A program made the position numbers and the translations under genes. The notes below the pieces were generated by a model. It made no database searches. It had not been told where the DNA came from and worked only from the letters and a program-made list of their open reading frames with translations. Positions 51,957-61,405 of a DNA stretch of 64,000 bases are shown piece by piece. Every line of letters starts with the position of its first letter. Position 1 is the stretch's first letter. Source of the DNA: Mesorhizobium sp. YM1C-6-2 (GTDB taxonomy: Bacteria; Pseudomonadota; Alphaproteobacteria; Rhizobiales; Rhizobiaceae); the NCBI RefSeq assembly GCF_003666685.1, contig NZ_RCIZ01000001.1:806001-870000 (forward strand), given 5' to 3'.

Positions 51957-54494
51957 GTGACGCGACAGTTCAAGCCCAAGGCAGATCCCAAAGCCGCGGC
52001 CGCGATCCTGCCGGACCAGTTCATAAAATGGTTCGCGGAGCGCGGCTGGTCGCCGCGCGCCCATCAGATCGAGCTGCTTGCCAAGGCGCAGGCCGGCAAG
52101 TCCGTGCTCTTGATCGCGCCGACCGGGGCGGGCAAGACGCTCGCCGGCTTCATGCCGACGCTGACCGATCTCGCCGAACGCCCGAAGCGCAAGCCGGGCG
52201 AAGCCAGGCGAGGCATCCACACGCTCTATATCTCGCCGCTGAAGGCGTTGGCCGTCGACATCCAGCGCAATCTCGCCAGGCCGGTCGAGGAGATGGGCCT
52301 GCCGCTGACGCTGGAGACGCGCACCGGCGACACGCCGGCGCACAAGCGCCAGCGCCAGAAGCTCGTGCCGCCCGACATACTGCTCACCACGCCCGAGCAG
52401 CTCGCACTTTTGATCGCGACGTCGGATGCAAAACGCTTCTTCGAAGATCTGCGCTACGTCGTTTTCGACGAGCTGCATTCGCTGGTGACTTCGAAGCGCG
52501 GGCATCTCTTGGCGTTGGGCCTGGCGCGGCTGCGCGCCATCGTGCCCGGCCTGCAGGCGATCGGCCTGTCGGCCACCGTCGCCGATCCGGACGAGCTTCG
52601 CCGCTGGCTGGTGCCGCAGGAGCCGCCGGGCGAGATGGCCGAGCTGATCACGGTCGCGGGCGGCGCCAAGCCCGACGTGTCGGTACTGGACTCCCGCGAG
52701 CGCGTGCCGTGGCAGGGCCATTCCTCGCGCTATGCGATCCCCGAGATCTACGAGCTGGTGAAACAGCACAAGACCTCGCTGCTTTTCGTCAACACGCGCA
52801 GCCAGGCGGAGCTTCTGTTCGCCGAGCTCTGGCGCATCAACGAGGATTCGCTGCCGATCGCCCTGCATCACGGCTCGCTCGACGTCAGCCAGCGCCGCCG
52901 CGTCGAGAAGGCGATGGAGACGAACAGCCTGCGCGCCATCGTCGCGACGTCGACGCTCGACCTCGGCATCGACTGGGGCGACGTCGACCTCGTCATCCAT
53001 GTCGGCGCGCCGAAGGGGGCGAGCCGGCTGGCGCAGCGCATCGGCCGCTCCAACCACCGCATGGACGAGCCGTCCAAGGCTATCCTGGTGCCGTCAAACC
53101 GCTTCGAGGTACTGGAATGCCGCGCGGCGCTCGAGGCGTCGACGGTGGGCGCTCAGGACACGCCGCCACTCAACGAAGGCGCGCTCGATGTGCTGGCGCA
53201 GCATGTGCTCGGCGTCGCCTGCGGCGCGCCCTTCGACGCCGACGACCTCTACCGCGAGGTGCTTTCCGCCGCGCCCTATGCCGGTCTCGCGCGGGAGACA
53301 TTCGACCGCGTCGTCGATTTCGTCGCCACCGGCGGCTATGCGCTGAAAAGCTACGAGCGCTACGCCCGCATCCGCAAGACCAAGGAAGGGCTCTGGCGGG
53401 TCACCCATCCGCGCATCGCCCAGCAGTACCGGCTGAATGTCGGCACCATCATCGAGGTGCCGGCGCTGAATGTGCGCTACGTCCGCTACGGCAAGGGGCC
53501 GGTCGCGCGCGGCGGCCCGGTGCTCGGCAAGATCGAGGAAGCGTTCCTGGAAACCCTGGTCTATGGCGACACCTTCCTGTTCGCGGGAAAGGTGCTGCGC
53601 TTCGAGGGCATCCGCGAGAACGAGTGTTTCGTCTCCAACGCGCCCGGCAAGGACGCCAAGGTGCCCTATTACGGCGGCGGAAAATTCCCGCTGTCGACCT
53701 ATCTCGCCGACCAGGTGCGCGGCATGCTGGCCGATCCCAAGCGCTGGAAGGCGTTGCCCGAGCAGGTGGCCGACTGGCTGCGGCTGCAGGCCGAATTCTC
53801 GATCCTGCCAAAACGCGGCGATCTTCTGGTCGAGACCTTTCCGAACGGCAACCGCTTCTACATGGTCGCCTATCCTTTCGAGGGACGGCTGGCGCACCAG
53901 ACGCTCGGCATGCTGCTCACCCGGCGGCTGGAGCGGATGGGGGCGAAACCTCTTGGCTTCGTCGCCACCGACTATGTGCTCGGCGTCTGGGCGCTGGGCG
54001 ACATGGGCCACATGTTCAAGTCGGGCAGGATCAGGCTCGGCCAGCTTTTCGACGAGGACATGCTGGGCGACGACCTCGATGCCTGGCTGGCCGATTCATG
54101 GATGCTGAAGCGCACCTTCCGCGCCTGCGCGCAGATCTCGGGCCTGATCGAGAAGCGTTTTCCCGGACAGGAGAAGAGCGGCCGCCAGGTGACCGTCTCG
54201 GCCGATCTCATTTACGACGTTTTGCGCACGCATGAGCCAGACCACATCCTTTTGCAGGCGACGCGGGCGGACGCGGCGGCCGGGCTCCTCGATGTCAGGA
54301 GACTTGCCGGCATGCTGTCGCGTATAAAAGGCCGAATCGTGCACAAGGATCTCGACCGGATCTCGCCTCTCGCCGTGCCGATCATGCTGGAAGTCGGGCG
54401 CGAGCGGGTCGACGGGGAGGCGGGCGATTCGCTCCTGTCGGAAGCGGAAGAGTTGATCGCGGAAGCAATAGGCAAGGGAAGCAAGCGCAATTGA
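51957..54494 (+). CDS. Ligase-associated DEXH-box helicase (Lhr-like)
   Basis: An 845-residue SF2 helicase of the Lhr core type. Walker A is APTGAGKTL (~54-62), the DExH box is VFDELHSL with Asp171, motif III GLSATVADPDEL, and motifs IV-VI include LLFVNTRSQAE, ATSTLDLGIDWGDVDLVIHV and RLAQRIGRSNHR. Winged-helix and beta-barrel domains follow, as in Lhr. It unwinds DNA or DNA:RNA 3'-5'. It starts with GTG 51957 without a strong ribosome-binding site. Its stop overlaps the next start (TTGA). Confidence 0.92.
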   Translation: MTRQFKPKADPKAAAAILPDQFIKWFAERGWSPRAHQIELLAKAQAGKSVLLIAPTGAGKTLAGFMPTLTDLAERPKRKPGEARRGIHTLYISPLKALAVDIQRNLARPVEEMGLPLTLETRTGDTPAHKRQRQKLVPPDILLTTPEQLALLIATSDAKRFFEDLRYVVFDELHSLVTSKRGHLLALGLARLRAIVPGLQAIGLSATVADPDELRRWLVPQEPPGEMAELITVAGGAKPDVSVLDSRERVPWQGHSSRYAIPEIYELVKQHKTSLLFVNTRSQAELLFAELWRINEDSLPIALHHGSLDVSQRRRVEKAMETNSLRAIVATSTLDLGIDWGDVDLVIHVGAPKGASRLAQRIGRSNHRMDEPSKAILVPSNRFEVLECRAALEASTVGAQDTPPLNEGALDVLAQHVLGVACGAPFDADDLYREVLSAAPYAGLARETFDRVVDFVATGGYALKSYERYARIRKTKEGLWRVTHPRIAQQYRLNVGTIIEVPALNVRYVRYGKGPVARGGPVLGKIEEAFLETLVYGDTFLFAGKVLRFEGIRENECFVSNAPGKDAKVPYYGGGKFPLSTYLADQVRGMLADPKRWKALPEQVADWLRLQAEFSILPKRGDLLVETFPNGNRFYMVAYPFEGRLAHQTLGMLLTRRLERMGAKPLGFVATDYVLGVWALGDMGHMFKSGRIRLGQLFDEDMLGDDLDAWLADSWMLKRTFRACAQISGLIEKRFPGQEKSGRQVTVSADLIYDVLRTHEPDHILLQATRADAAAGLLDVRRLAGMLSRIKGRIVHKDLDRISPLAVPIMLEVGRERVDGEAGDSLLSEAEELIAEAIGKGSKRN

Positions 54495-55210
54495 GAGGGG
54501 CCGAACCGATCTTCCTTCCGGGCGCGGGCAACGCTGCCGAGATCGCGGTGGCGGGCGAGGCCGCGCTCTGCGACCGCCGCGGCGCGCTCTTTTTCCCTGA
54601 CCTAGGGCTGCTCTGCGTCTCCGACCTGCATCTGGAGAAGGGTTCGTCCTTCGCCCGCCGCGGCATGCTGGTGCCGCCCTATGATACCGCCGCGACGCTG
54701 CTTCGGCTCCAGGCCGTCATCGACTACTATAGGCCCAGGATCGTCGTCAGCCTCGGCGACAGTTTCCATGACGACGAGGGCTCGTCGCGGCTGCCGAGCC
54801 GGATGCGGCTCGACCTGTCCGCGCTGATGGCGGGACGCGACTGGTTCTGGGTGTCGGGCAACCACGATCCCAGCCCGCCGGCCGGCCTGCCGGGCGACAC
54901 GGTCGAGGCGCTGGCGGTCGGCGCGCTCACCTTCCGCCATGAGCCGTCGAAGAAATCTCCCCCCGGCGAAATCGCCGGCCACCTGCACCCTTGCGCGCGC
55001 ATCGTGCAGCGCGGCCGCTCGGTGCGCCGCCGCTGCTTCGCCTCCGATGGCGAGCGCATCGTCATGCCGGCCTTCGGCGCCTATACCGGCTCGCTCAACG
55101 TGCTCGACCGCGCCTATGCCGGCCTGTTCCGCCCCGATGGGCTGATCGCCTACATGATCGGGGCGAGCAAGGTGTTCGCCATCGCAGGCGCGATGCTCAG
55201 GCCGGGTTAA
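54491..55210 (+). CDS. pdeM: Ligase-associated DNA damage response endonuclease PdeM
   Basis: A 239-residue calcineurin-like metallophosphoesterase. Metal-binding blocks: VSDLHLEKGSSFARRG (~39-54), VVSLGDSFHDDEGS (~84-97), FWVSGNHDPSPP (~118-129) and EIAGHLHPCARI (~158-169). This is the phosphoesterase/nuclease member of the ligase cluster. It starts with TTG inside the helicase stop and converges with the TIGR02186-like gene, overlapping by 4 bases. Confidence 0.88.
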   Translation: MRGAEPIFLPGAGNAAEIAVAGEAALCDRRGALFFPDLGLLCVSDLHLEKGSSFARRGMLVPPYDTAATLLRLQAVIDYYRPRIVVSLGDSFHDDEGSSRLPSRMRLDLSALMAGRDWFWVSGNHDPSPPAGLPGDTVEALAVGALTFRHEPSKKSPPGEIAGHLHPCARIVQRGRSVRRRCFASDGERIVMPAFGAYTGSLNVLDRAYAGLFRPDGLIAYMIGASKVFAIAGAMLRPG

Positions 55211-56055
55211 TCCTTCCGGAAAACGATCCGTCCGAGCCATCCCGTCACCACCGCGAGCAGCGTCGCCAGGATGCCGTAGCTCGGTCCGTGGTTGGTGGAG
55301 AAGCGGTAGATCGTCTGCTCGAAGCCCGACTTCACGATCGACAGCTGCGCCGAGCTTTCCTTGATGAATACGCCGTTCTTGAACAGGAAGGCGCGCGCCT
55401 TGTGCGTCCCGACCGGCACGCTGGGCGACAGCGGCAGCGAGGCCCGGAACAGGCTCTGCGACAGGAACTCGACGCCGCCGACGCGCATGCTGAACAGCCC
55501 GGCGGCGGCCTTGCGGTCGCGCAGCGCCTGCCGGAACTGCTCGATCGTCTGCGGGTTGCCGTCGCGGTCGAGCGGCTCGATGTGCAGGTTGTCCGCGCCG
55601 AGCGACAGCCGCTTGTAGCTGTCGGTGTCGGTGATGTCCTGCGGCATGCGCGTGGTGGCGACCGAATAGGAGACCGGCACATTGGTGAAGGTTTCCGAAT
55701 GCAGGTTGATCCACACGCCGAGCACGCGGTCCTTGCGGCGCACCACGATGTCCTGCGCCGGCCCTTCGAGGACGACGATGATGTCGTAGCGGCCCTGCCT
55801 TGCGACCAGCGGATCGGAATTGTCGACGGAGCCGAAGATGGTGAGGTCGGCTCCGCTGAAGTCGGCGGTGATCGTCACCCGGTTGGTGGAAAGGCCGATC
55901 TGGATCGCTTCCGGGTTGGGGGCAGGCTGCTGCGGCCCCTGTTCCGCGCCCCGGGCCGGCTCGTGCACGACGCCCTCCAGCTCCTCCTGCGCGGCGGCCG
56001 GCGCGATCAGGGTGGCCGTGGCGAGAAGCAGCGCGGGAAGGAAGAGCCGCGCCAT
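55207..56055 (-). CDS. TIGR02186-like exported/membrane protein
   Basis: A 282-residue protein with an N-terminal signal (LFLPALLLATATLIAPAAAQ), a large periplasmic beta-rich domain (SVDNSDPLVARQGRYDIIVV ~85, VSYSVATTRMPQDITDTD ~147) and a single C-terminal membrane helix (ILATLLAVVTGWLGRIVF). This layout and the TauE/SafE neighbour are those of the TIGR02186 family, of unknown exact function. The ATG 56055 lies 2 bases after the TauE stop, so the pair is cotranscribed, probably for sulphur-compound export. Confidence 0.8.
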   Translation of the reverse strand: MARLFLPALLLATATLIAPAAAQEELEGVVHEPARGAEQGPQQPAPNPEAIQIGLSTNRVTITADFSGADLTIFGSVDNSDPLVARQGRYDIIVVLEGPAQDIVVRRKDRVLGVWINLHSETFTNVPVSYSVATTRMPQDITDTDSYKRLSLGADNLHIEPLDRDGNPQTIEQFRQALRDRKAAAGLFSMRVGGVEFLSQSLFRASLPLSPSVPVGTHKARAFLFKNGVFIKESSAQLSIVKSGFEQTIYRFSTNHGPSYGILATLLAVVTGWLGRIVFRKD

Positions 56056-56056
56056 C

Positions 56057-56983
56057 TCAAAATCCCGGCGTCGCAAGGGAGTAGATGGATTGCGGCTTCA
56101 CGAAGAGGTCGAAGCCGAGCCTCAGCGCCACGGCGAGCACCAGCAGCGCAAGCAGTGCGCGAAGCTGCTCGCCGCGCAGCCGCTGCCCGGCCTTGGCGCC
56201 GTACTGCGCGCCGGCGACGCCACCGATCATCAGCATGAAGGCGAGCACGATGTCGACGGTGTGGCTGGTCGAGGCGTGCACGATGGTGGTGTAGGCGGCG
56301 ACGAAGATGATCTGGAACAGCGACGTGCCGACGACGACGTTGGTCGGCACCTTGAGCAGGTAGATCAGCGCCGGCACCATGATGAAGCCGCCGCCGACGC
56401 CCATGATCGAGGAGAGGAAGCCGATGCCGGCGCCGAGCCCTATGACGGGAATGACGCTGACGAACAGCTTCGAGGCGCGGAAGCGCATCTTCAGCGGCAG
56501 GCGGTGGATCCAGTTGTGCTGGCCGGGCTTCTTGAGCGTCGGCGCGGCGCCGTCGCGGGCGCGGCGGATGGCGCGCACGCTTTCGACCAGCATCAGTCCG
56601 CCGACCGTGCCGAGCAGCGCGACATAGAGCAGCGAGACGAACAGGTCGAGCTGGCCGAGGCTGCGCAGCAGCGTGAAGACGTAGATGCCGACCGTCGACC
56701 CGACCACGCCTCCTCCGAGCAATACGGTGCCCAGCTTGAAGTCGATCGTCCCCTTCTTCATGTGCGACAAGGCGCCCGAGAAGGAGGAGGCGATGACCTG
56801 GTTGGCGCCGGTGGCAACGGCGATGGCGGGCGGAATGTTGTAGAAGATCAGCAGCGGCGTGATGAGGAAGCCGCCGCCGACCCCGAACATACCGGACAGG
56901 AACCCGACCGCTGCGCCCATCGCGAGCAGCACGAACAGGTTCACCGACAGTTCAGCGATCGGCAGATAGATGCCCACCCGCAC
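56057..56983 (-). CDS. TauE/SafE family sulfite exporter
   Basis: A 308-residue integral membrane permease with the two inverted TauE repeats: SGMFGVGGGFLITPLLIFY (~30-48) and SSIMGVGGGFIMVPALIYL (~190-208), each with the GVGGG turn. Eight membrane segments are apparent. Such proteins export sulfite, sulfoacetate or related organosulfonates. It starts with GTG 56983. The 183 bases up to podJ (56984-57166) hold an AT-rich patch and a short GCAGAC/GTCTGC repeat, no gene. Confidence 0.88.
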   Translation of the reverse strand: MRVGIYLPIAELSVNLFVLLAMGAAVGFLSGMFGVGGGFLITPLLIFYNIPPAIAVATGANQVIASSFSGALSHMKKGTIDFKLGTVLLGGGVVGSTVGIYVFTLLRSLGQLDLFVSLLYVALLGTVGGLMLVESVRAIRRARDGAAPTLKKPGQHNWIHRLPLKMRFRASKLFVSVIPVIGLGAGIGFLSSIMGVGGGFIMVPALIYLLKVPTNVVVGTSLFQIIFVAAYTTIVHASTSHTVDIVLAFMLMIGGVAGAQYGAKAGQRLRGEQLRALLALLVLAVALRLGFDLFVKPQSIYSLATPGF

Positions 56984-57166
56984 TCATTCCAATAGCTAGA
57001 GGCCTCGGCCCTCCTGAAGCAGGATGGCAGAGGCGAGTTAGCCAGCACTTGCGCCGACAATGCGGCGAAGTCAAACCTCACCGAATTTGTAGAAATAAAT
57101 TATATCTCAATCAGTTAATGCAGACGTTACTGGTCTGCCGAAGGTCGGTCTGCGACCTTTGCGCCC

Positions 57167-60100
57167 CTATTTGCGGGCAAGCAGCGTGCCGACCAGCGTC
57201 TGGTCGATCTCGCCGGTCGGCTCCATGCCATTGTCCTTCTGGAACTGGACGATGGCCGCCCTCGTCTTGCCGCCCATCACGCCGTCGGGATTGCCGACAT
57301 CGTATCCGTTCTTGTTGAGGACCGCCTGGATGTCCTGCACGGCCTTCTTCATGTCGACGCTGGCGGTCTTCTCGCCGCTCTCCTGCCAGGCAGCCGGGAT
57401 GTCGGCGGTGTTCGCCGCGGGATCGAGCGACTTCGGCTTCCAGAGCTCGGCGGCGGCGCGGGCGCGTTCGAGCTGCTCGGGGCGCAGCGCGTTGCCGATC
57501 TCGTCACGCTTGTTGGCGGCGTCCTTGTCGCCGGTCTTGGCGACCAGCGCGAACCATTTGTAGGATTCCTCCAGGCTCTGGTGCATGCCGACGCCCTTGG
57601 CGCTGAGGATGCCGAGGTTGAACTGGCTGTCCTTGACGCCGAGCTCGGCCGCCTGCGTGAACCACTTGGCCGCGGCGTCGTTGTCGGTACCGCCGTCGGC
57701 GCCCATCGCATAGAGCACGGCGAGATTGTGCATGGCGCTGGCATTGCCGTTTTCGGCCGCCTTTTCATACCAGCCGCGCGCCTTGTTCAGGTCGCGGGTG
57801 ACGCCCAGCGCCTTCTCGTACATGTTGCCGATGCGATACTGTGCCGGCGCGAAGCCGGCTTCGGCCGCCTTCTCGTACCACTTGGCGGCCTCGGCCATGT
57901 CGGACTGCATGCCGCGGCCTTCGGCGTAGCGGGTAGCGATCTCGTAGAGCGCCTTCGCGTCGCCGGTGGCGGCCGCCTCGCGCAGCGGCAGCGGGCCGGC
58001 CTCGTTCGGAACCTCCATCGACGCCACCGGCGCCGGTACGGCAGCGTCGATGATTTCGGTGATGTGCTCGACCGGCGCCACGGCGGCGATCTTCACGCCC
58101 ATCGGAAAGTCGTCGGCGGGAGCCTCCTCCACCAGCGCGTTCGCGGTGGAGGTCGGGTCCATGTCGGCCGCGCCCATGTCGATCGAGGCAGGCGCCTCGC
58201 CTGCCGTGACGTCGATGCTCTCGTCTCCGATCGCATCCATGGGTTGTTCTTCGATTGCATCGGCCGTGCGCACCGCGTCGGCTGCGGGCGAAGCCGTCGC
58301 CTTGTCGGCGGCTTGCTGCGTGCTGCCGAGCGGCGTGGCGTCGAACCGTGCCGCGACGGGCGCCGACTCGGCAGGCGCCGTTTCGCCAAAGCCCGCGATT
58401 TCCCCGCCGTCCTTCATGTAGGATTTGCCGAGCTGCAGCGCGGCGAGCGTAGTCAGTATGGCGGTCGCCGCCATCAGGATCGACTTGCGGCGGGTCTTCA
58501 ATATGTCGCCGATCCGCAGCGCCTTCACCGGGCTGCCGACATCGGACTTGCGCTTCTTCACGTCGGCCTCGGCAGCGGCGGCCTGGGCGGCGCGCCGCGC
58601 CGCGGCGATGAAGTCGGACTTGCCGGCGTCGGTCTCGCTCGCGCGGACCGGCTGGCTGCGTTCGTCGCGCACGCGCCGCATGATCGCGTTGAGGTCGGGT
58701 CCGCCCGAACCCGGCTCCAGCGGCCGGTTGACGGCCTTCGGATCGAGCGGCATGTCGAGGTCCACCGTGGGCGCCATGTCGACGGCCGGCTCGGGGGCCG
58801 TGGAACCGGCGAGTTCCGGCTCTTCCTTGGCCTGCTTGTTGCCGCCGAAGGCGCGGGTGAGGCCGCCGAGCATGGAGCGGACGCGGCTCGCGCCCTGCTC
58901 GGGCTCGGCCGGCTGTTCCGTGCCGAGGGCGGCCAGCGCCGCCGCGGCGGCAGCCTGCGCGGGGGTGCGCTCGACCGAGGCGTGAACGGCGGCCGCTTCC
59001 TGGCCGGGATAGGCATCCTGCGCGTCGATCGAAGGCGCGTCCCTGAGCTCCAGCTTGCGCGCGGGTCCCGGAGCGGCATCGCGTTCGAGCGAGCTCATGC
59101 GGTCGACGATTTTCAGCAGCGTGTCGTGGATCGCCTCGAAAGTCTTGGAGTTGCGCTCGTCGGAGCGGCGCGTCAGGTCTTCCAGCGCCTTGAGCTCGTC
59201 GGCGAGCCCCGAGACGGCGCCCGTTTCCGGCTGGCCGAGGGCGAGCGAGCGCGCCGCGTTCTCGGCGGCGGTGCGCGCCGCCTCGATGACCGACTCGCGG
59301 CTGTCCGCGATCGTCTTCTCGATCTCCTTCAGCCGCGGCGAGATGTCGACGAATTCCGGCAGCGGCGCAGTCGGGCGGGCAAGGTGCGACGAGAGCCCGG
59401 CGACCTGCGCCTCCAGGCTCCGCACCAGTTCCGGATCGATGCCGGCAAACTGGCTGGCCGACTGGTCGAGGCGCTGCGAGATGCCCTCGAGCCTGGTCTC
59501 CAGGCCGCGGATGACCTCGTCGCCGACGCCGTCGCGCCGGCCGCTGTCCAGCGTCTCGGCAAAGGCGGAGAAGCGTGCGTCGATCGCCTTCATGATCGAA
59601 TGTCCGTCCAGCGCGGCGTCTGCCTGGCGCTGCTCGAACCGTTCGGCGACGTCGTTCAGACGGCGCTCGAGTTCGCGAAACAGCGTGTTGCCCTGTTCGA
59701 GGGCGTCTTCCTGGCGGCGCTCGAACAGGTTGGACAGCACGTCGAAGCGCTGTTCGATCCCCGAGAATATCTCGCCGACGTCGGGCACCTTCGGAGCGTG
59801 GTCGACTTTGTCGGCGATGACCGAGATCTGGTAGGCGAGCCGCTCGATCGCCTCGTCCGGTATCGCGGTGCGTGCCGCAAGCTCGTCGACCCGCCGTGAC
59901 AGCGCCTGCAGGTGCTCTGTCACCTCATTGCCGGGACGGTCCTCGGCGACTTCCTCGATCTGCCTGGCAAGTGCGGAGATGCGCGCCTCGATCCGCTCGA
60001 ACGGCTCGGGATCGGCGTGATGCTGCTGGGCGGCGACGGTGGCGCCGACGATGGCGCGCGAGATCTCGTCCAGCCGCTCTTCTATATGGGCGAAGGTCTG

Positions 60101-60922
60101 GCTGGCGTGGCCGCCCTGCTGCTCGATGAAATGTTCGAGCGCGCCCGCGAGCGTGCGCACCTTCTCCTCCAGCGAGCGCAGCGACAGCGATTCGGGCAGG
60201 TTGCCCACCGCCTGGCTGATCTGTTCGAGGCGGTCGGTCAGCGCCGCCAGCTCGGCATTGTTCGTCCCGTCTCCGGCATTGGCCGAGATGCGGTGCTCGA
60301 AATCGTTGAAGCGCTGGTCGAAGGCGGCCCAGCGGCGGTCGACGGAAAGTACGGTCTCTTCCCGCGCCAGCGTGTCGAGCGCCGACTTCATCTGCTCGAC
60401 CTCAAGCCGGAGCAGGTTGACGCTGCGGTCGTCGGCGCGTTCGCCGAGCGCTTCCATCGCGCCGGACAGGCGCTCGAGGTCGAGGCCGAGCTTGCCGGCC
60501 GCATTGCCGCCCGAAGCGGAATTGTGCTGGAAATCCCGGCGCAGCGTGTCGAATTCGCGGCGCAGGCTCGACGCCATCTGGTGGCGCAGCTCCTCGCGCA
60601 GGCCTTTCAGTTCGCCGGCGATCTTGCCGAAGGCGGCGACGCCGTCCTCGTCCCGGCGCACGCGCTCGATGTCGCGCGCGATAGACCGGTAGGGGAGGTC
60701 CTGGGCGCTGCGGGCTTCCGGCGCGCGCGGCGTTGTCGGCTGATTCTCGAAGCCGCCGGCGTTTCGCTGCGGCTGGCGACTATTGCCGGCCACCTCCTCG
60801 CGGTTGCGTTCGATCCGCCGCTCCAGCGTGTCGAGCGAGCGGTTGAGCTGCTCCAGCGATGCGTAGGATCGCCTCTGCCGGCCGGCATTGACTGCGTCGA
60901 GGTAGGACCGCTTGCTGTTCAT
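57167..60922 (-). CDS. podJ: Polar localisation factor PodJ-like protein
   Basis: A 1251-residue protein with a long cytoplasmic coiled coil (~20-660; heptads such as LEQLNRSLDTLERRIERNRE), a Pro/Ala/Glu-rich section, a membrane helix (ILMAATAILTTLAALQLG, ~815-832), and a periplasmic part with three to four Sel1 repeats (~990-1145: ALYEIATRYAEGRGMQ, AQYRIGNMYEKALGV, FNLGILSAKGVGMHQ) and a C-terminal peptidoglycan-binding domain (~1196-1251: YDVGNPDGVMGGKTRAAI). Order and size match PodJ of Agrobacterium and Caulobacter, which marks the new cell pole. Promoter region carries CtrA-like and CcrM-type sites. Confidence 0.85.
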   Translation of the reverse strand: MNSKRSYLDAVNAGRQRRSYASLEQLNRSLDTLERRIERNREEVAGNSRQPQRNAGGFENQPTTPRAPEARSAQDLPYRSIARDIERVRRDEDGVAAFGKIAGELKGLREELRHQMASSLRREFDTLRRDFQHNSASGGNAAGKLGLDLERLSGAMEALGERADDRSVNLLRLEVEQMKSALDTLAREETVLSVDRRWAAFDQRFNDFEHRISANAGDGTNNAELAALTDRLEQISQAVGNLPESLSLRSLEEKVRTLAGALEHFIEQQGGHASQTFAHIEERLDEISRAIVGATVAAQQHHADPEPFERIEARISALARQIEEVAEDRPGNEVTEHLQALSRRVDELAARTAIPDEAIERLAYQISVIADKVDHAPKVPDVGEIFSGIEQRFDVLSNLFERRQEDALEQGNTLFRELERRLNDVAERFEQRQADAALDGHSIMKAIDARFSAFAETLDSGRRDGVGDEVIRGLETRLEGISQRLDQSASQFAGIDPELVRSLEAQVAGLSSHLARPTAPLPEFVDISPRLKEIEKTIADSRESVIEAARTAAENAARSLALGQPETGAVSGLADELKALEDLTRRSDERNSKTFEAIHDTLLKIVDRMSSLERDAAPGPARKLELRDAPSIDAQDAYPGQEAAAVHASVERTPAQAAAAAALAALGTEQPAEPEQGASRVRSMLGGLTRAFGGNKQAKEEPELAGSTAPEPAVDMAPTVDLDMPLDPKAVNRPLEPGSGGPDLNAIMRRVRDERSQPVRASETDAGKSDFIAAARRAAQAAAAEADVKKRKSDVGSPVKALRIGDILKTRRKSILMAATAILTTLAALQLGKSYMKDGGEIAGFGETAPAESAPVAARFDATPLGSTQQAADKATASPAADAVRTADAIEEQPMDAIGDESIDVTAGEAPASIDMGAADMDPTSTANALVEEAPADDFPMGVKIAAVAPVEHITEIIDAAVPAPVASMEVPNEAGPLPLREAAATGDAKALYEIATRYAEGRGMQSDMAEAAKWYEKAAEAGFAPAQYRIGNMYEKALGVTRDLNKARGWYEKAAENGNASAMHNLAVLYAMGADGGTDNDAAAKWFTQAAELGVKDSQFNLGILSAKGVGMHQSLEESYKWFALVAKTGDKDAANKRDEIGNALRPEQLERARAAAELWKPKSLDPAANTADIPAAWQESGEKTASVDMKKAVQDIQAVLNKNGYDVGNPDGVMGGKTRAAIVQFQKDNGMEPTGEIDQTLVGTLLARK

Positions 60923-61114
60923 CGAAACGCTCGTTCGCCTCTGGCTGGTCGGGGACCAGTTTCCCGTGATTCTCCCATGTCGGGCCGGAGGCGTGCCGCG
61001 AGCAAAGCGGCGGAAGCGGGCTCCCGGGCGTGATGCCCTCGCTCCGGAGAACCGTGAAAAAGTCGCTACGGATAGACACGGCGGTCCGACCCGCGCACAA
61101 TTCCCCGAACGTGG

Positions 61115-61154
61115 TAAACAAGGCGTTAATCAGGTTTACGATTTGGCAAGATTC
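61115..61154. promoter_or_regulatory. Candidate CtrA boxes and CcrM site upstream of podJ
   Basis: TAAA-N7-TTAA (61115-61129) is one base away from the CtrA consensus TTAA-N7-TTAA, and TTAA-N7-TACG (61126-61140) is a second near match. GATTC at 61150-61154 is a GANTC site methylated by CcrM in this order. The gap 60923-61405 (483 bases, between podJ and merR) otherwise shows only the MerR palindrome at 61281-61297 and an AT-rich patch, no small gene. Confidence 0.35.
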
Positions 61155-61280
61155 GTAAAGATTTTGGCTGCGGCGAGGGCGTCGGGCCCCTGAAAGCGGA
61201 CACCCGGACTGGAACAAACTGCCGCAGCCGGCTGCAACCATCGCTTGCTTGCATCATAAAACCGCCAGGATTATAGGGCT

Positions 61281-61297
61281 GCCCTTAACGTAAGGGC
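61281..61297. promoter_or_regulatory. Palindrome upstream of merR, possible autoregulatory operator
   Basis: GCCCTTA-ACG-TAAGGGC, a perfect 7-bp inverted repeat centred on TTAACGTAA. The same core pattern TTWACGYAA is at the centre of the palindrome upstream of the acyl-CoA dehydrogenase gene (61984-62013), so both may be bound by the MerR protein encoded between them. Confidence 0.5.
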
Positions 61298-61405
61298 GCT
61301 TTGGCGTCTGCTTACGATGCATTTTGTTGAAACCACGGCCGGAAGCCCACCCCGCTGCTTTCCGGTCAGGCGCTCTCCCGGCGCCCCAACGGGGAAAGCA
61401 CAGTG

